Assembly (NCBI RefSeq): GCF_000271485.2
Contig: NZ_AKVN02000001.1
Location: 3,435,501 to 3,499,500, forward strand
Direction of reading: 5' to 3'
Length of the DNA stretch: 64,000 bases
DNA from: Pelosinus fermentans DSM 17108
GTDB taxonomy: Bacteria; Bacillota; Negativicutes; DSM-13327
Made by a program: the position numbers and the translations under genes. Every line of letters starts with the position of its first letter. Within the stretch, counting starts at the first letter, position 1. Below are positions 52,988 through 62,793 of this stretch, piece by piece. The notes beneath the pieces were generated by a model. The model was not told the origin of the DNA. It saw only the letters and a list, made by a program, of their open reading frames with translations, and did no database searches.

Positions 52988-53117
52988 AGTCATTGCTCCT
53001 TGCAAGGTTATTTTTCTGCCCTTAGCTGGGCACAAATAGTCTATAGAAGGACTTATGTATCCGATAAATACATTATATGTTAATTATTATAGAGTATCCA
53101 CTTATTTCGCATACATG

Positions 53118-53154
53118 AAAGACACTATTTGCATAATCAGCAAATAGTGTCTTT
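53118..53154 (-). terminator. Terminator after HAD gene
   Basis: AAAGACACTATTTGC (53118-53132) pairs perfectly with 53140-53154 around a 7-base loop. It ends the transcript of PTS operon 2 and the HAD gene. Confidence 0.85.
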
Positions 53155-53239
53155 TATCGTATACGATATAATTCATTTAACCTTGCTAAAGGTTTGTTTT
53201 CCCTCTTACTGGTATTGAACAATCTCGAATTCACATCCA

Positions 53240-54061
53240 TTAACCTTTACCAAGAATGTACTGGTGAATCGCATAGGCAACACCATCTTCATTATTAGAC
53301 AGCGTCACATACTTCGCAGCCTGCTTCACTTGTTCTTCCGCATTGGCTACCGCTATTGGATAACCTGCCAGTTCCATCATGCTGATATCGTTATAATTAT
53401 CACCAAATACCACTGTTTTAGCAAGATCAATGTCATATTTTTCAGTAAAAACCCGCAGCGCCTCTCCTTTGGAAGTACATTGCGCCATTATATCCAGACC
53501 ATTTTTCTCAGATGAAACAATGGTAAGTCCTCCATCCGGGTTATGAAGCTGTACAAATTCATCGATCTGACTTGCATTAAGTTTCCATATAAATAATTTC
53601 AATAACTTTCCCAGAGGCATAGCATCAGGTTGAGTCATCTCTTTTAACGGTACCCGCAAGGCGGGCTGTACCTTTGCATTATATTGGTGAAACACAGCAA
53701 CTCGTTCACTATTTTTCTGATGATAAATACAATCATAACTACTGACAGTAAAATCATAACCCTTTGCCATGCAATATTCAATGATTTTACGGTCAGTTGG
53801 TGAAGGAAGATGCTTACTATAAAGGACCTCTCCCGTATCTTGCCAGCGTACCAAGCCACCATTACAAGAAATAATCGGCGTGGATATCCCCAATTGACGG
53901 GCTATGTCTTTAACATAAAGATCATTTCGTCCAGTAGCCAACACCACAATAACCCCACGTTCCTGTAATATGCGTATGGCACTGATGTTTGCATCGCTAA
54001 GCGTCATCGATGAATGGAGAAGTGTGCCATCCAAATCACATACGCAGCATTCAACATTCAT
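53240..54061 (-). CDS. HAD superfamily (Cof-type) sugar phosphatase
   Basis: A 273-residue Cof/YbjI-type HAD hydrolase. Motif I is CDLDGTLLHSS near residue 8, motif II VVLATGRND near 37, the Lys of motif III in the C-terminal TSKGEALRVF near 190 and motif IV VVFGDNYNDISMMELAG near 210. A C2 cap lies between. AAGGAG is 7 bases before the ATG. It lies 54 bp after the frameshifted end of the levR-type gene in the same orientation. It may dephosphorylate excess sugar phosphate made by the PTS. Confidence 0.9.
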   Translation of the reverse strand: MNVECCVCDLDGTLLHSSMTLSDANISAIRILQERGVIVVLATGRNDLYVKDIARQLGISTPIISCNGGLVRWQDTGEVLYSKHLPSPTDRKIIEYCMAKGYDFTVSSYDCIYHQKNSERVAVFHQYNAKVQPALRVPLKEMTQPDAMPLGKLLKLFIWKLNASQIDEFVQLHNPDGGLTIVSSEKNGLDIMAQCTSKGEALRVFTEKYDIDLAKTVVFGDNYNDISMMELAGYPIAVANAEEQVKQAAKYVTLSNNEDGVAYAIHQYILGKG

Positions 54062-54114
54062 ATCATTTCTCCTTCAAATAGGTTTCAGGTTTTACGTCTT
54101 CTGCGCTTATAATG

Positions 54115-56921
54115 TCATTTATTTATAACAGGAAGTGTACTTAGAAAATAGCAGGTTTCAGAATCAGGAACCTCTACCCTCAGAGTAATCGCAGCATAAT
54201 CTACAATATTTTTTAATTGCTGAAAATCGATCTGTCTCTCGCTTTTAATCTGTTCACTCCAATCCGGAGGCTGCAATGCTTCACCAGCATGAATACGGTC
54301 AAACAGGCAGCATGCAAATAAATGCGAACGATGGCATCTTGTGATATTTTCCCATTGAAAAAATAATGTTCAATTTTTTCAACTAACTCTTCACAACAAG
54401 CTTTAACTTGATTTACCGATAATGTCTTTACAAATTTATTAAGTTGCCCAGCGACTAATGCATATGCCTCGCCCTTTGCATATTCATCCAGACTTATCTG
54501 ATTTTCTTCTATTAAGTCCAACTTTAGCAAGGCACAAATACGATTAATGCCATCTTGTGAAAATAATTCGCTGACATGAACAAAAGGTATCCCTTCTAAC
54601 TTTGGATCAATACTGCCAATAGCAATTCGCAAATTCTCTCCAACCTCTGCAGCCATCCCTTGTATGTCGCTCATGGCCCCCGCCGTAATAAAGTTCATAT
54701 TGTGAGTTTCCGGAATATTGTCAAGCAATATTTCTTTAATTTTTTTAGCTACCCCTTCCCCGCTGGAGCAAGTCACTAAAATAATTCCTTTACCGTCTTT
54801 ACCATCAACCTTAGACTGTCTTTTCTGCCTTAAGGTCAACGTATATTCATCATATGAGGTGTAAATATTAGTTACTGCCTGTTCTAGATTATCATCGGTT
54901 GTTAATACTCGTCTTCCTGCTTCCAAGACCAATGCAGTAGTAACATTAGGAATAATTTTTAGGGGAACACGAGTCGCCTTGGCAAGCATATTCTCCATTG
55001 TAACTAAGAAACCCATGTCAACCAGAATAATAACTCCGCGACCTTCATTGGCCTTTAATACAACCTCTTGTAATTCTTCCACCGTTTTTGAATTACTTTT
55101 ATTTAAGGGAATATCATAGGATTTCACATGATCTGTACCTAATAAGTTATTAGCTACTTCCGCCATATTTTGCGCAGTTCCCCGACCATGAGCCACAATA
55201 ATCAAACCGATTCTGGATGTGGCGATATCATCAGAGCCATGAATTAAAAACATGGCGATAAAACCAATCTCATCAGGAGACATCGTGATACCGAGCTTTC
55301 TTGTTAAAACTGCAACATTATCCTGTACTATGCTGTATGCCTGCCCATGCTCCGCTTTGATGGCTTTAAGATTGGGATTATAAACCACACGCCCTGACGC
55401 GACCCGTTCCTTAAATTGCTGCAAGTGCAGTGCTAAGGCCACTAATGTCTTTCGTCCATATTTCCGATTCAGCTTACCTGCTGCATCATTTAAAAGCAAA
55501 TTTGCAGCTTCCCAGAAATTTTGCTGAATAATACTGATTGGCATATCGGAATGTTCAGGCTTGAAAAATGCCTGGACAACTGATTCAAAATATTTTTCTA
55601 AATCTTTTCCAACCTGATGTTCAACGTCTTCATCCGACATTTGCATCTGCCGGTGACTGGCAATTTTCTTATCAATAAAGCTGTAAAGGTCAATGGGCAA
55701 ATCATAATTATTGGATAAATTTTGCGTTAAAGGCTGCCCTCCAGGTTCAACAGCAAGACCATCTTTAAAGAGTTTATTAATGGAAGCATCAATCACCTCT
55801 TGATGTCTGACCATTGAAAATATCCGTTGTGGTATCACATTCGTATCAATGGTTAGCTTATCCACTGCTGACGCCAAATAGGATAAATAGCTTCTTGCAC
55901 AACATAATTGCAAATCATTGCGCAATTCACCAATATTGGCCGGGCAATTATAATATGTAAAGGTACGTAAAGCTTCCCCTGAAATCCAGATTGGCAAATC
56001 TAAACGTATGGCTTCTTGTTTTACAAACAGAACAATTAAAGCAATTCTTTCTTTTACCGGCCTTTCGCTAATTCTGGGCAAGGTAATTTGTACTGGTATA
56101 CGACGCCGAAATGTCATCAACAATGAACTGGAAATATCCTCTGAAGTTGCGCAGATCAGCATTACTTGTGCTTTTCGCTCTTCTCGGCTCTCACCAAGTC
56201 TCCGATAGATTCCCTTGTCCACTAACGTAAAGAGCAGTTCCTGCCCCGCTGGAGGAAGCCTATGTATCTCATCTAAAAACAGGATGCCACCGCTTGCACG
56301 ATCCACCAGCCCCTCGTGCTCTTCATTAGCACCTGTAAAAGCACCTTTGACATACCCAAAGAGTTGGGAAAGCAACAGTTGGGAATTATCCGCATAATCA
56401 GCACAACTAAAGGTAACAAAAGGAACCTTTGCATTCTCCTGTCCTCTTTGCGACCATATTTGAGCTGCATACCGCCACATTGCTTCCGCCATTAAGCTTT
56501 TGCCAACACCACTTTCACCGCAAATCAAAGTATGCAGACCATTAGGCGGATATACTACAGCGGCTTTCGCCAGCTCAATTTGAGCCTTGATACTGCCTTT
56601 ACTTCCAATGATATTCGAAAAAGGAATCTCATGGTTTGCATTGTTATCCTTATTTTCTGAATTTTTCATACCTGAGGCTTGCGATTCTTTAGCCTGATTT
56701 TTTCTATTCCTAATTGAAACGTACATGACTGGCCGTGTACCATTTTTTTCAACATAACCTAATTTACATAATTTATTAAGATCTGCCGAGGCATCGCTGC
56801 GTTGAATTTCTAACTCCGCGGCAACGGCAGCAGCACTTACACCTGCTGTTTTGTCCTTTTCGCTACCTTCTTTTGTGATACGTTCCACATATTCCAGTAC
56901 CCTATCCATTCTAGCAGCCAT
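54115..56921 (-). pseudogene. LevR-type sigma-54-dependent activator (operon 2), C-terminal frameshift
   Basis: About 902 residues in the open frame that ends at 54213; ATG 56921 has AGGAG 8 bases upstream. Order: HTH (about 1-65), AAA+ with Walker A ICGESGVGKSLMAE near 133, sigma-54 loop GAFTGANEEHEG near 190 and FLDEIHRLPPAGQELL. Then PRD1 (ALALHLQQFKERV), an EIIA-Man-like domain (IVAHGRGTAQNMAE) and an EIIB-like segment (VTCSSGEGVAKKI). PRD2 begins, with its His in IYLHAACL, but the frame then runs into an unrelated tail. Another frame resumes FDRIHAGEALQPPDW and ends at 54115. One base appears lost at the AAA of 54301-54303. It may still be active, or decayed. Confidence 0.8.
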
Positions 56922-57080
56922 TACTTTCACTCCTTACCTAAAAGACGCAAATTACGATACTGCTCTTTTTCCTTTGGCCCGGATGATCGATCTCTTTGCA
57001 ATTTCTCTTCTAATACTATAATAATGGCTGCCAACAATCAATGCTAACATCAACCATTGGCAACCATTCATACGTGCAGC

Positions 57081-58136
57081 CTATGCTCCAACCAAAGGCA
57101 CTCCATACTCATGAGCAATGTCCTTTAATTCCGCAAGTAATTTGTTAGGAATTTCAATTCCTTTTACTAATAAACTTTTTTCTAAAATCTGCTCTCGTTC
57201 TCCCGGCAAATATATTTCACCAACACCAGCAGCTTTTTCGACAGCCTTGATTTCCTCACAAAATTTTTCAGTACGTTCATAATAGTCGGCCATGCTGATA
57301 AACCCATCGATTTTTATCACAATAATAAGATGTCCAACGTCAGCCTGATTATGTGTACCGCTATAGGATGCAACATCTTTGCCAAAAGCAGCTCCAGTCA
57401 GTACGCCGCTTAAATGATCAACAGCAAGTGCTAATGCGTAGCCTTTAGGTCCAGCCATTGGCAAAATCATCCCCAGCAGTGCTTCTTCCGCATTCGTGGT
57501 CGGACGCCCTTCTTTATCCAGTGCCCAGCCTTCTGGAATCGATAGCCCCTGTTTTGCAGCTGTAATAATTTTTCCTCTTGCAACAATACTAGTGGCTAAA
57601 TCAATTATAACTGGATTTTTTGCTAACCGGGGAAACCCTATAGCAATAGGATTTGTACCTAGATAAGCTTCCTTGCCGCCCCAAGGGGGAATTGCCGATA
57701 ACGCATTTGTGAAAACAATGGCAAGGTAATTACGCTTAGCTGCCAAATCACAATAAAATCCTGCCGTGCCAAAATGATTGCTTCCTCTGACGCCCACAGC
57801 ACACAAGCCAAAGCTGTCTGCTGCTTTTATTGCCGCTTCCATCGCCTTGACCGCAACCACCGAACCGAGCCCATTATCACCATCCACGGCAAGTAGTGCA
57901 GGCCAAAGTTTGTTAATGGTAATAGCAGGCCGAGAATTGATCGATCCATCCTTTATTCTCATAAGATATCGGGGAAAACGGCTGATCCCATGTGTTCCAA
58001 CACCCCACAAATCAGCTTTTAAAAGATTGTCAGCAACAATTTCACTGTCTGCAATAGGCACACCAGCTTTCACCAGTACCTGTACAACAAATTGATGCAG
58101 TGAACTAACAGAAAATATATTTTGCTCGCTGCTCAT
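57081..58136 (-). CDS. Ldh/malate dehydrogenase family oxidoreductase (YlbC/AllD-like)
   Basis: A 351-residue NAD(P) oxidoreductase of the Ldh_2 family (malate, sulfolactate, ureidoglycolate and 2,3-diketogulonate reductases). Signatures: ADLWGVGTHGISRFPRYLMR near residue 49, VDGDNGLGSVVAVKAMEAA near 80, GVRGSNHFGTAGFYCDLAAK near 110, LGTNPIAIGFPRLAK near 155 and GPKGYALALAVDHLSGVLTG near 225. GGGGAG precedes the ATG. It follows the IID gene of PTS operon 2. It probably reduces or oxidises the 2-keto/2-hydroxy group of a phospho-sugar acid. The exact substrate is unknown. Confidence 0.87.
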   Translation of the reverse strand: MSSEQNIFSVSSLHQFVVQVLVKAGVPIADSEIVADNLLKADLWGVGTHGISRFPRYLMRIKDGSINSRPAITINKLWPALLAVDGDNGLGSVVAVKAMEAAIKAADSFGLCAVGVRGSNHFGTAGFYCDLAAKRNYLAIVFTNALSAIPPWGGKEAYLGTNPIAIGFPRLAKNPVIIDLATSIVARGKIITAAKQGLSIPEGWALDKEGRPTTNAEEALLGMILPMAGPKGYALALAVDHLSGVLTGAAFGKDVASYSGTHNQADVGHLIIVIKIDGFISMADYYERTEKFCEEIKAVEKAAGVGEIYLPGEREQILEKSLLVKGIEIPNKLLAELKDIAHEYGVPLVGA

Positions 58137-58187
58137 ACAATAATCTCCCCTTAACTCTACTCAATTATGAATCCGCATGGTAGCAGT

Positions 58188-59018
58188 TTATTTAATAATG
58201 CCTAATGCCCCGCCAATCAATGCAAAAGCAAACAGGCATAAGAGTACGTTAATAACACGATACCCTTTCATAATCGCTCGCCAGCTAACAATAGTTAGGG
58301 CTAAAGGCAATGCTTTGGGCACAATCTGGTCAAATAATTCTTTAAAGACAATTTTCTTACCCGCTACCACCGTCTGCAAAGCAACATCAACGGTTATAAA
58401 CTTACAAACCATGATCCCCAATACAAACAGACCCATGATGGAGAAGAAAGTTGTTAATTTTTTGAATAATCCGCCTTCCAGTATGGTTGTTACTGCAGTT
58501 GTACCCAGTTGGTAACCTTTTCGGATGCTTAAGCGAGTAATCGTGTAATCATACCCCAGCATACCAATTGCAAAAACCAATGGTCCTAGAAAACTGCCAG
58601 TCGATGCCCAGCCAAGGCAGATACCTAGTAATACGGGCTTATAAAGTGCCCCCGATATCGTATCGCCAATTCCCGCCAGAGGTCCCATCAAAGAACTTTT
58701 TAAATCTATAATCGTTTCTTCTGAGATATCCTCCCCCTTGGCTTTTTGTTCTTCCAATGCAATGGTTATGCCATGAATAACAGCTCCCCAGCGAGGTTCC
58801 GTATTGAAAAACATCATATGCCTTTTTAAGCCAGCAATTACTTCCTCTGGTTTATCAGGATATAATTTTTGCATGATTGGACCGATCATAGATGCAAAGC
58901 CTCCAGCCTGCATTCTTTGATAGTTATAGGATAAATGACTCATCAACCACCAACGCAATGTAGCCATTTCAATATCTTTTGGGGTTAAGGCGACTCCTGT
59001 CTCTACTTTCTCTGCCAT
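58188..59018 (-). CDS. PTS mannose-family IID component (operon 2)
   Basis: A 276-residue membrane subunit. Signatures are NYQRMQAGGFASMIGPIMQK near residue 34, FFNTEPRWGAVIHGITIALE near 70 and SSLMGPLAGIGDTISGALYK near 108. It starts with an ATG overlapping the IIC stop by one base (TAATG), which implies coupled translation. It is the paralogue of the operon 1 IID, but the sugar is probably different, since the associated enzymes are those of sugar acid breakdown. Confidence 0.92.
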   Translation of the reverse strand: MAEKVETGVALTPKDIEMATLRWWLMSHLSYNYQRMQAGGFASMIGPIMQKLYPDKPEEVIAGLKRHMMFFNTEPRWGAVIHGITIALEEQKAKGEDISEETIIDLKSSLMGPLAGIGDTISGALYKPVLLGICLGWASTGSFLGPLVFAIGMLGYDYTITRLSIRKGYQLGTTAVTTILEGGLFKKLTTFFSIMGLFVLGIMVCKFITVDVALQTVVAGKKIVFKELFDQIVPKALPLALTIVSWRAIMKGYRVINVLLCLFAFALIGGALGIIK

Positions 59019-59779
59019 TATATTTCATCCTCCTCTCTTGCATTAACGGTTACTTCTTTTGGCTGCAATGAAATGTAAATATACCCCATAGCAGCACCAA
59101 TAAATGCCCCAAATAATAAATTATTCATACCCATATAAGCACTTACTGCAAAACCAAGACCGAAAAACACCAGTAAATCATTACGTGCCATATATTTTAA
59201 CAACATGGCAACCCCCACAGCCGGCAACACTTTACCTACTGTGTTAAACCCAGCTATCCCCCAGGCTGGTACTGCAGCCAATAATCCGTCAATAACAGTT
59301 GGTCCATAAAAAGCCGCCAAAAAGGCAGGAACTCCTCTTACGAGTATTACGACAGCCTGAGAAGGTATAGCCTGAATCAGCATAATACCTCGAACATCGC
59401 CTTTTTCTGCATACTTATCCTGTATAGAAGGCAGCATTGAATTGATGGACATAAATAAAATCCAAGCATAATTGCCAATAACTCCAATGGAGACTGCCAC
59501 TACAACGGCCTGCTCCGTACTCATATTACTTTGTATGGCCACTGCCGTACCCAGTAATCCTGCTGAATAAAGATCCGAGGGGTTGGCCCCCCCAGTACTG
59601 TTCCAACCTAAAAAGGCTACATTAATTGCCGCGCCGATAATCAGTCCTTCAACTGGTTTCCCATAGATCAGTCCTACCCAGAATCCCGCCATCAGCGGTT
59701 CTCTAATTAACCACCACCCCAAAGGGTTTGATGAAGATTGCGCCCAAGCCAGCAATCCTACTAAAACAGCTTGAATCAT
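59018..59779 (-). CDS. PTS mannose/sorbose-family IIC component (operon 2)
   Basis: A 253-residue channel subunit. WWLIREPLMAGFWVGLIYGK near residue 22, IIGAAINVAFLGWNSTGGAN near 47 and DLYSAGLLGTAVAIQSNMST near 68 fit the IIC-Man/Sor family. AAGGAGG lies before the ATG. It sits between the IIB and IID genes, with which it forms the membrane complex. Confidence 0.92.
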   Translation of the reverse strand: MIQAVLVGLLAWAQSSSNPLGWWLIREPLMAGFWVGLIYGKPVEGLIIGAAINVAFLGWNSTGGANPSDLYSAGLLGTAVAIQSNMSTEQAVVVAVSIGVIGNYAWILFMSINSMLPSIQDKYAEKGDVRGIMLIQAIPSQAVVILVRGVPAFLAAFYGPTVIDGLLAAVPAWGIAGFNTVGKVLPAVGVAMLLKYMARNDLLVFFGLGFAVSAYMGMNNLLFGAFIGAAMGYIYISLQPKEVTVNAREEDEI

Positions 59780-59803
59780 AATTTCTCCTCCTTATTTACG
59801 ACT

Positions 59804-60295
59804 TTAAAAACTTACGCTTTCCATTACTTTTTCGTATTCCATCTGCTTGTCTTCAGGAGTCGCCTGGAAAAATACATTTACGCCTCCGCTGCTCATCTCC
59901 GTTAGCATAGCAGCGTCCTCTGGATTTAATGTCATATTGAGATAAACTGCTTTTCTCCCCGGTCCTGCACCCAGTCCGCCGATTTGCAGTTGTTCAATAG
60001 GAAAGCCTTTTTTCCAAACTTCAAGTGTGGTGTGAACATCTTTAAATAAAACCAATGCATTCCCTTCGCCCAGCTGATTTTTGTTCCATGCTGCTATGAA
60101 CGTATCAATACCCACTACACTGCATTTCACATCAGCCGGTGTAGCCATTTTATAAATATTACTCATTACTGGGTCCTTCGCCAACGTATTATTGACAACA
60201 ATGATCTTAGTGGCTTGAATTGTTTTTAGCCACTTCGCCACTACTTGTCCATGGATCAGGCGAAAGTCGATTCTGATTAAAGAAAGTTTAGCCAT
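59804..60295 (-). CDS. PTS mannose-family IIB component (operon 2)
   Basis: A 163-residue cytosolic phosphocarrier with the phosphorylation motif RIDFRLIHGQVVAKWL (His about 15) and GAGPGRKAVYLNMTL near 113. It is 62 bp from the IIA gene and 25 bp from IIC. It passes phosphate from IIA to the incoming substrate. Confidence 0.92.
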   Translation of the reverse strand: MAKLSLIRIDFRLIHGQVVAKWLKTIQATKIIVVNNTLAKDPVMSNIYKMATPADVKCSVVGIDTFIAAWNKNQLGEGNALVLFKDVHTTLEVWKKGFPIEQLQIGGLGAGPGRKAVYLNMTLNPEDAAMLTEMSSGGVNVFFQATPEDKQMEYEKVMESVSF

Positions 60296-60357
60296 ATATT
60301 TTCATCCTTCCTAACGGTTTTTATATTTTAACAACTGGGATGCTCCGATGATTGATC

Positions 60358-60795
60358 TCACAAACTATCTAATTCCTGCACTTCAACCAGGATGTTTTGA
60401 CATCCTTCGCGTCCTGCCTGAATCACGGCCTTTGCCAATGCTTCCCCTCGCAGCCCCATCCGGGCCGTTACTGCTTCAATAACCATACCAAGACTTAAGC
60501 CAGCAACCGCACTCACTTTTCTGGTGGTTGAAATAGCTGCTGAAACATTAGCTGGAGTACCGCCAAATAAATCGCTGATCAGCAAAGATCCATCAGCCAT
60601 GGGCTCTAATACCCGATTAATCTCAGCCATAAAATCAGCCGGTTCCATGCCTGGCATCAGAGATAATGCTCTCACACTTTCCATTGGCCCCATGATCATT
60701 TCAGCACTTTTTACTAATTCTTCGCCAAATTTTCCATGAGTCACAATAACGATACCTGGGATACGCTCTTCCAATTCGTTATTGGAATCTGCCAC
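60358..60795 (-). CDS. PTS mannose-family IIA component (operon 2)
   Basis: A 145-residue protein with a short N-terminal extension before IVIVTHGKFGEELVKSAEMI (phosphoacceptor His about 20). The second motif is LISDLFGGTPANVSAAIS near 77. GTG 60795 has GGAGG 7-8 bases upstream. It lies directly after the aldolase gene, unlike operon 1, where IIA is first. Confidence 0.92.
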   Translation of the reverse strand: MADSNNELEERIPGIVIVTHGKFGEELVKSAEMIMGPMESVRALSLMPGMEPADFMAEINRVLEPMADGSLLISDLFGGTPANVSAAISTTRKVSAVAGLSLGMVIEAVTARMGLRGEALAKAVIQAGREGCQNILVEVQELDSL

Positions 60796-60824
60796 TATAA
60801 TCGCCTCCTTATCGTACTATTTGC

Positions 60825-61481
60825 TTACTTACCTTGTTGACGCGCCTTTTGAATTGCCTCAACAAACTCTCTGGCAGCTAGTGTAACTTTGTTGTAGTCA
60901 CCATCTTTTTTATGAGCTTTCGTCACGTAACTGCCTACGCCGATCGCATCGCAGCCTGCGTGAATCCACTCATGTACATTTTGCGGCGTTGCTCCGCCGG
61001 TAGGCACAATGGATGCTTGGGGAATCGGTGCTTTGATGGTTTTTACATACTGAACACCTAAGAAATCTGCAGGGAATAGCTTCACCATATCAGCACCAGC
61101 TTCCAGGGTTTCAATGACTTCTTTAGGAGTCATCGCACCAACGATGGAAATAGCCTGATAGCGGTTGCTTACTTTCACCATATCAACATTTAAATGAGGA
61201 CTCACTAAAAGCTCAGCTCCAGCTAAAATCGCTGCTCTTGCTGTTTCTGCATCTAAAATAGTTCCGGCACCGATAACAACTTCACCATTTTTATAGGTTT
61301 GGGATAAAGATTCAATAATTTTTAATGCGCCAGGCACACTCATCGTAACTTCTACTGCCCCAACCCCGCCTTTAATGCAGGCTTCAGCAATTTTTTGCGC
61401 TTCCTCAGTATTATCGCTGCGAATAATAACTACAATACCACCATCAATTATTTTACGTAAATTTTCAAACTTTTTACTCAT
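60825..61481 (-). CDS. KDPG-type aldolase (DgaF/Eda family)
   Basis: A 218-residue aldolase. Segments are VVIIRSDNTEEAQKIAEACI near residue 16, VEVTMSVPGALKIIESL near 43, VVIGAGTILDAETARAAILA near 69, SPHLNVDMVKVSNRY near 93, VGAMTPKEVIETLEAGADMV near 113, KLFPADFLGVQYVKTIKAPI near 133 (Schiff-base Lys) and PTGGATPQNVHEWI. It cleaves a 2-keto-3-deoxy-6-phospho sugar acid to pyruvate and glyceraldehyde 3-phosphate. With the PTS this recalls the D-glucosaminate (dga) system, but the ammonia-lyase DgaE is absent here and two dehydrogenases are present instead. Confidence 0.88.
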   Translation of the reverse strand: MSKKFENLRKIIDGGIVVIIRSDNTEEAQKIAEACIKGGVGAVEVTMSVPGALKIIESLSQTYKNGEVVIGAGTILDAETARAAILAGAELLVSPHLNVDMVKVSNRYQAISIVGAMTPKEVIETLEAGADMVKLFPADFLGVQYVKTIKAPIPQASIVPTGGATPQNVHEWIHAGCDAIGVGSYVTKAHKKDGDYNKVTLAAREFVEAIQKARQQGK

Positions 61482-61505
61482 CGTTAATTCCTCCTAATTT
61501 TTATA

Positions 61506-62465
61506 TTATAATTTGACAACTGAATATTTAGGCTCAGAGCCGGATAAAACTCGTACTACTTCTTCCGCTGCCATGACGCCAGCACCCACAATTGCCTCAT
61601 TGGTATACGCACCAGCATGAGAGGTAAAGACTACGTTTTTCAGTTCCATCAAAGGAGAATCTTTGGGCGGTTCCTGAGCAAATACATCCAAAGCAGCGCC
61701 GGCAATTAATCCCTGAGTTAGTGCTTTATACAAATCATCTTCGACAATGAGTTCTCCTCTAGCCGTATTAATAATATAGGAGGTCTTTTTCATCTTGGAA
61801 AGCCGCTCTATATTAACCATGCCAACAGTTTGTGCCATTGCAGGTGCATGCAGGGAGACAAAATCCGCCTTTGCAAATACCTCATCCAGAGGTAAATAGG
61901 TTACACCATAATTGTCAATAAATTCTTGTCTGGGGTATACATCATAGGCAAGAATTTTCATACCAAAACCATAAGCACGTTTGGCTACTTCCCCACCGAT
62001 ATTGCCCATTCCAATGATGCCCAGAACTTCCCCCCCCAGCTCAACACCAGTATGACGATACCAGCCTCCATTTCGTATGGAAAGATCCATCTGGGGAATT
62101 TGTCGAGCTGCTGCCATGATCAACCCCATTGCCAAATCAGCCACTGACTTACTGTTGGCACCTGGTGTAATTGTAACCGCCACACCATGTTCTTTAGCAG
62201 CATCCACATTGATCGTGTTATATCCCACGCCTTGTTTAGCAATGACCTTAAGTGTCGGAGCCCCTGCAGCAATTACCGCTGCTGTGACTTTTTCACTTCC
62301 TGCAATCATCCCCTCGACTCCCTTAATCATTTCGAGGAGCTCGTCCTCTGTTAATGCACGATCATAAGGGTTTAATACTAGTTCATAACCTTGTGCATTC
62401 AAAATTCTCATAGCCTCTAGTGAGCGGGAACGCTCTCTTGATCCTATCAGGACTTTTTTCTTCAT
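61506..62465 (-). CDS. D-isomer-specific 2-hydroxyacid dehydrogenase (first gene of PTS operon 2)
   Basis: A 319-residue NAD(P) enzyme of the phosphoglycerate dehydrogenase/2-ketogluconate reductase type. The dinucleotide motif is GEVLGIIGMGNIGGEVAKRA near residue 144. The catalytic Arg is in IINTARGELIVEDD near 232, Glu in DVFAQEPPKD near 262 and His in VVFTSHAGAYTNEA near 280. AAGGAG precedes the ATG. As the first gene after the -24/-12 promoter it should act on the phosphorylated product of the PTS, perhaps a 2-keto or 2-hydroxy sugar acid. Confidence 0.9.
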   Translation of the reverse strand: MKKKVLIGSRERSRSLEAMRILNAQGYELVLNPYDRALTEDELLEMIKGVEGMIAGSEKVTAAVIAAGAPTLKVIAKQGVGYNTINVDAAKEHGVAVTITPGANSKSVADLAMGLIMAAARQIPQMDLSIRNGGWYRHTGVELGGEVLGIIGMGNIGGEVAKRAYGFGMKILAYDVYPRQEFIDNYGVTYLPLDEVFAKADFVSLHAPAMAQTVGMVNIERLSKMKKTSYIINTARGELIVEDDLYKALTQGLIAGAALDVFAQEPPKDSPLMELKNVVFTSHAGAYTNEAIVGAGVMAAEEVVRVLSGSEPKYSVVKL

Positions 62466-62543
62466 GCAAGCAACTCCTTTTTAGAAATATCTAACCTCTT
62501 GAGAAGTGTATTTCCCTACAATTAGAATTCAGCTATATTATTA

Positions 62544-62560
62544 TGCAAGATCCATGCCAC
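62544..62560 (-). promoter_or_regulatory. Sigma-54 (-24/-12) promoter of PTS operon 2
   Basis: The minus strand reads TGGCATGGATCTTGC, with the invariant GG and GC in correct spacing (TGGCAT N5 TTGC). It is 79-95 bp before the first gene. The operon encodes its own LevR-type activator, as expected. Confidence 0.83.
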
Positions 62561-62609
62561 TACACTTCACTCCGGAATCCGCTCTCTGCTTTACATCATT
62601 CACTACAGA

Positions 62610-62655
62610 AAAGTAGAAAGTAGTGTAGCACTGCCACTACACTACTTTCTACTTT
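62610..62655. promoter_or_regulatory. 19-bp-arm palindrome, candidate enhancer site for the LevR-type activator
   Basis: The arm AAAGTAGAAAGTAGTGTAG (62610-62628) is perfectly inverted at 62637-62655 across an 8-base spacer. It lies 50-110 bp upstream of the -24/-12 promoter, in the divergent region before the beta-lactamase-like gene. GTAGTG also recurs next to the promoter. It could instead be a hairpin, but no gene ends here. Confidence 0.6.
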
Positions 62656-62793
62656 CCTGTATCTGGCTTATCAAATGTCACCATTAACAACCATTGCCAG
62701 TATATTTTTCACTTTAACGGAGGATACTCCCCTATAGTAGTACTCTTTAAGTTCTTAAATAAAAGAAATATTTACATTTTAGGAGATGACAAA

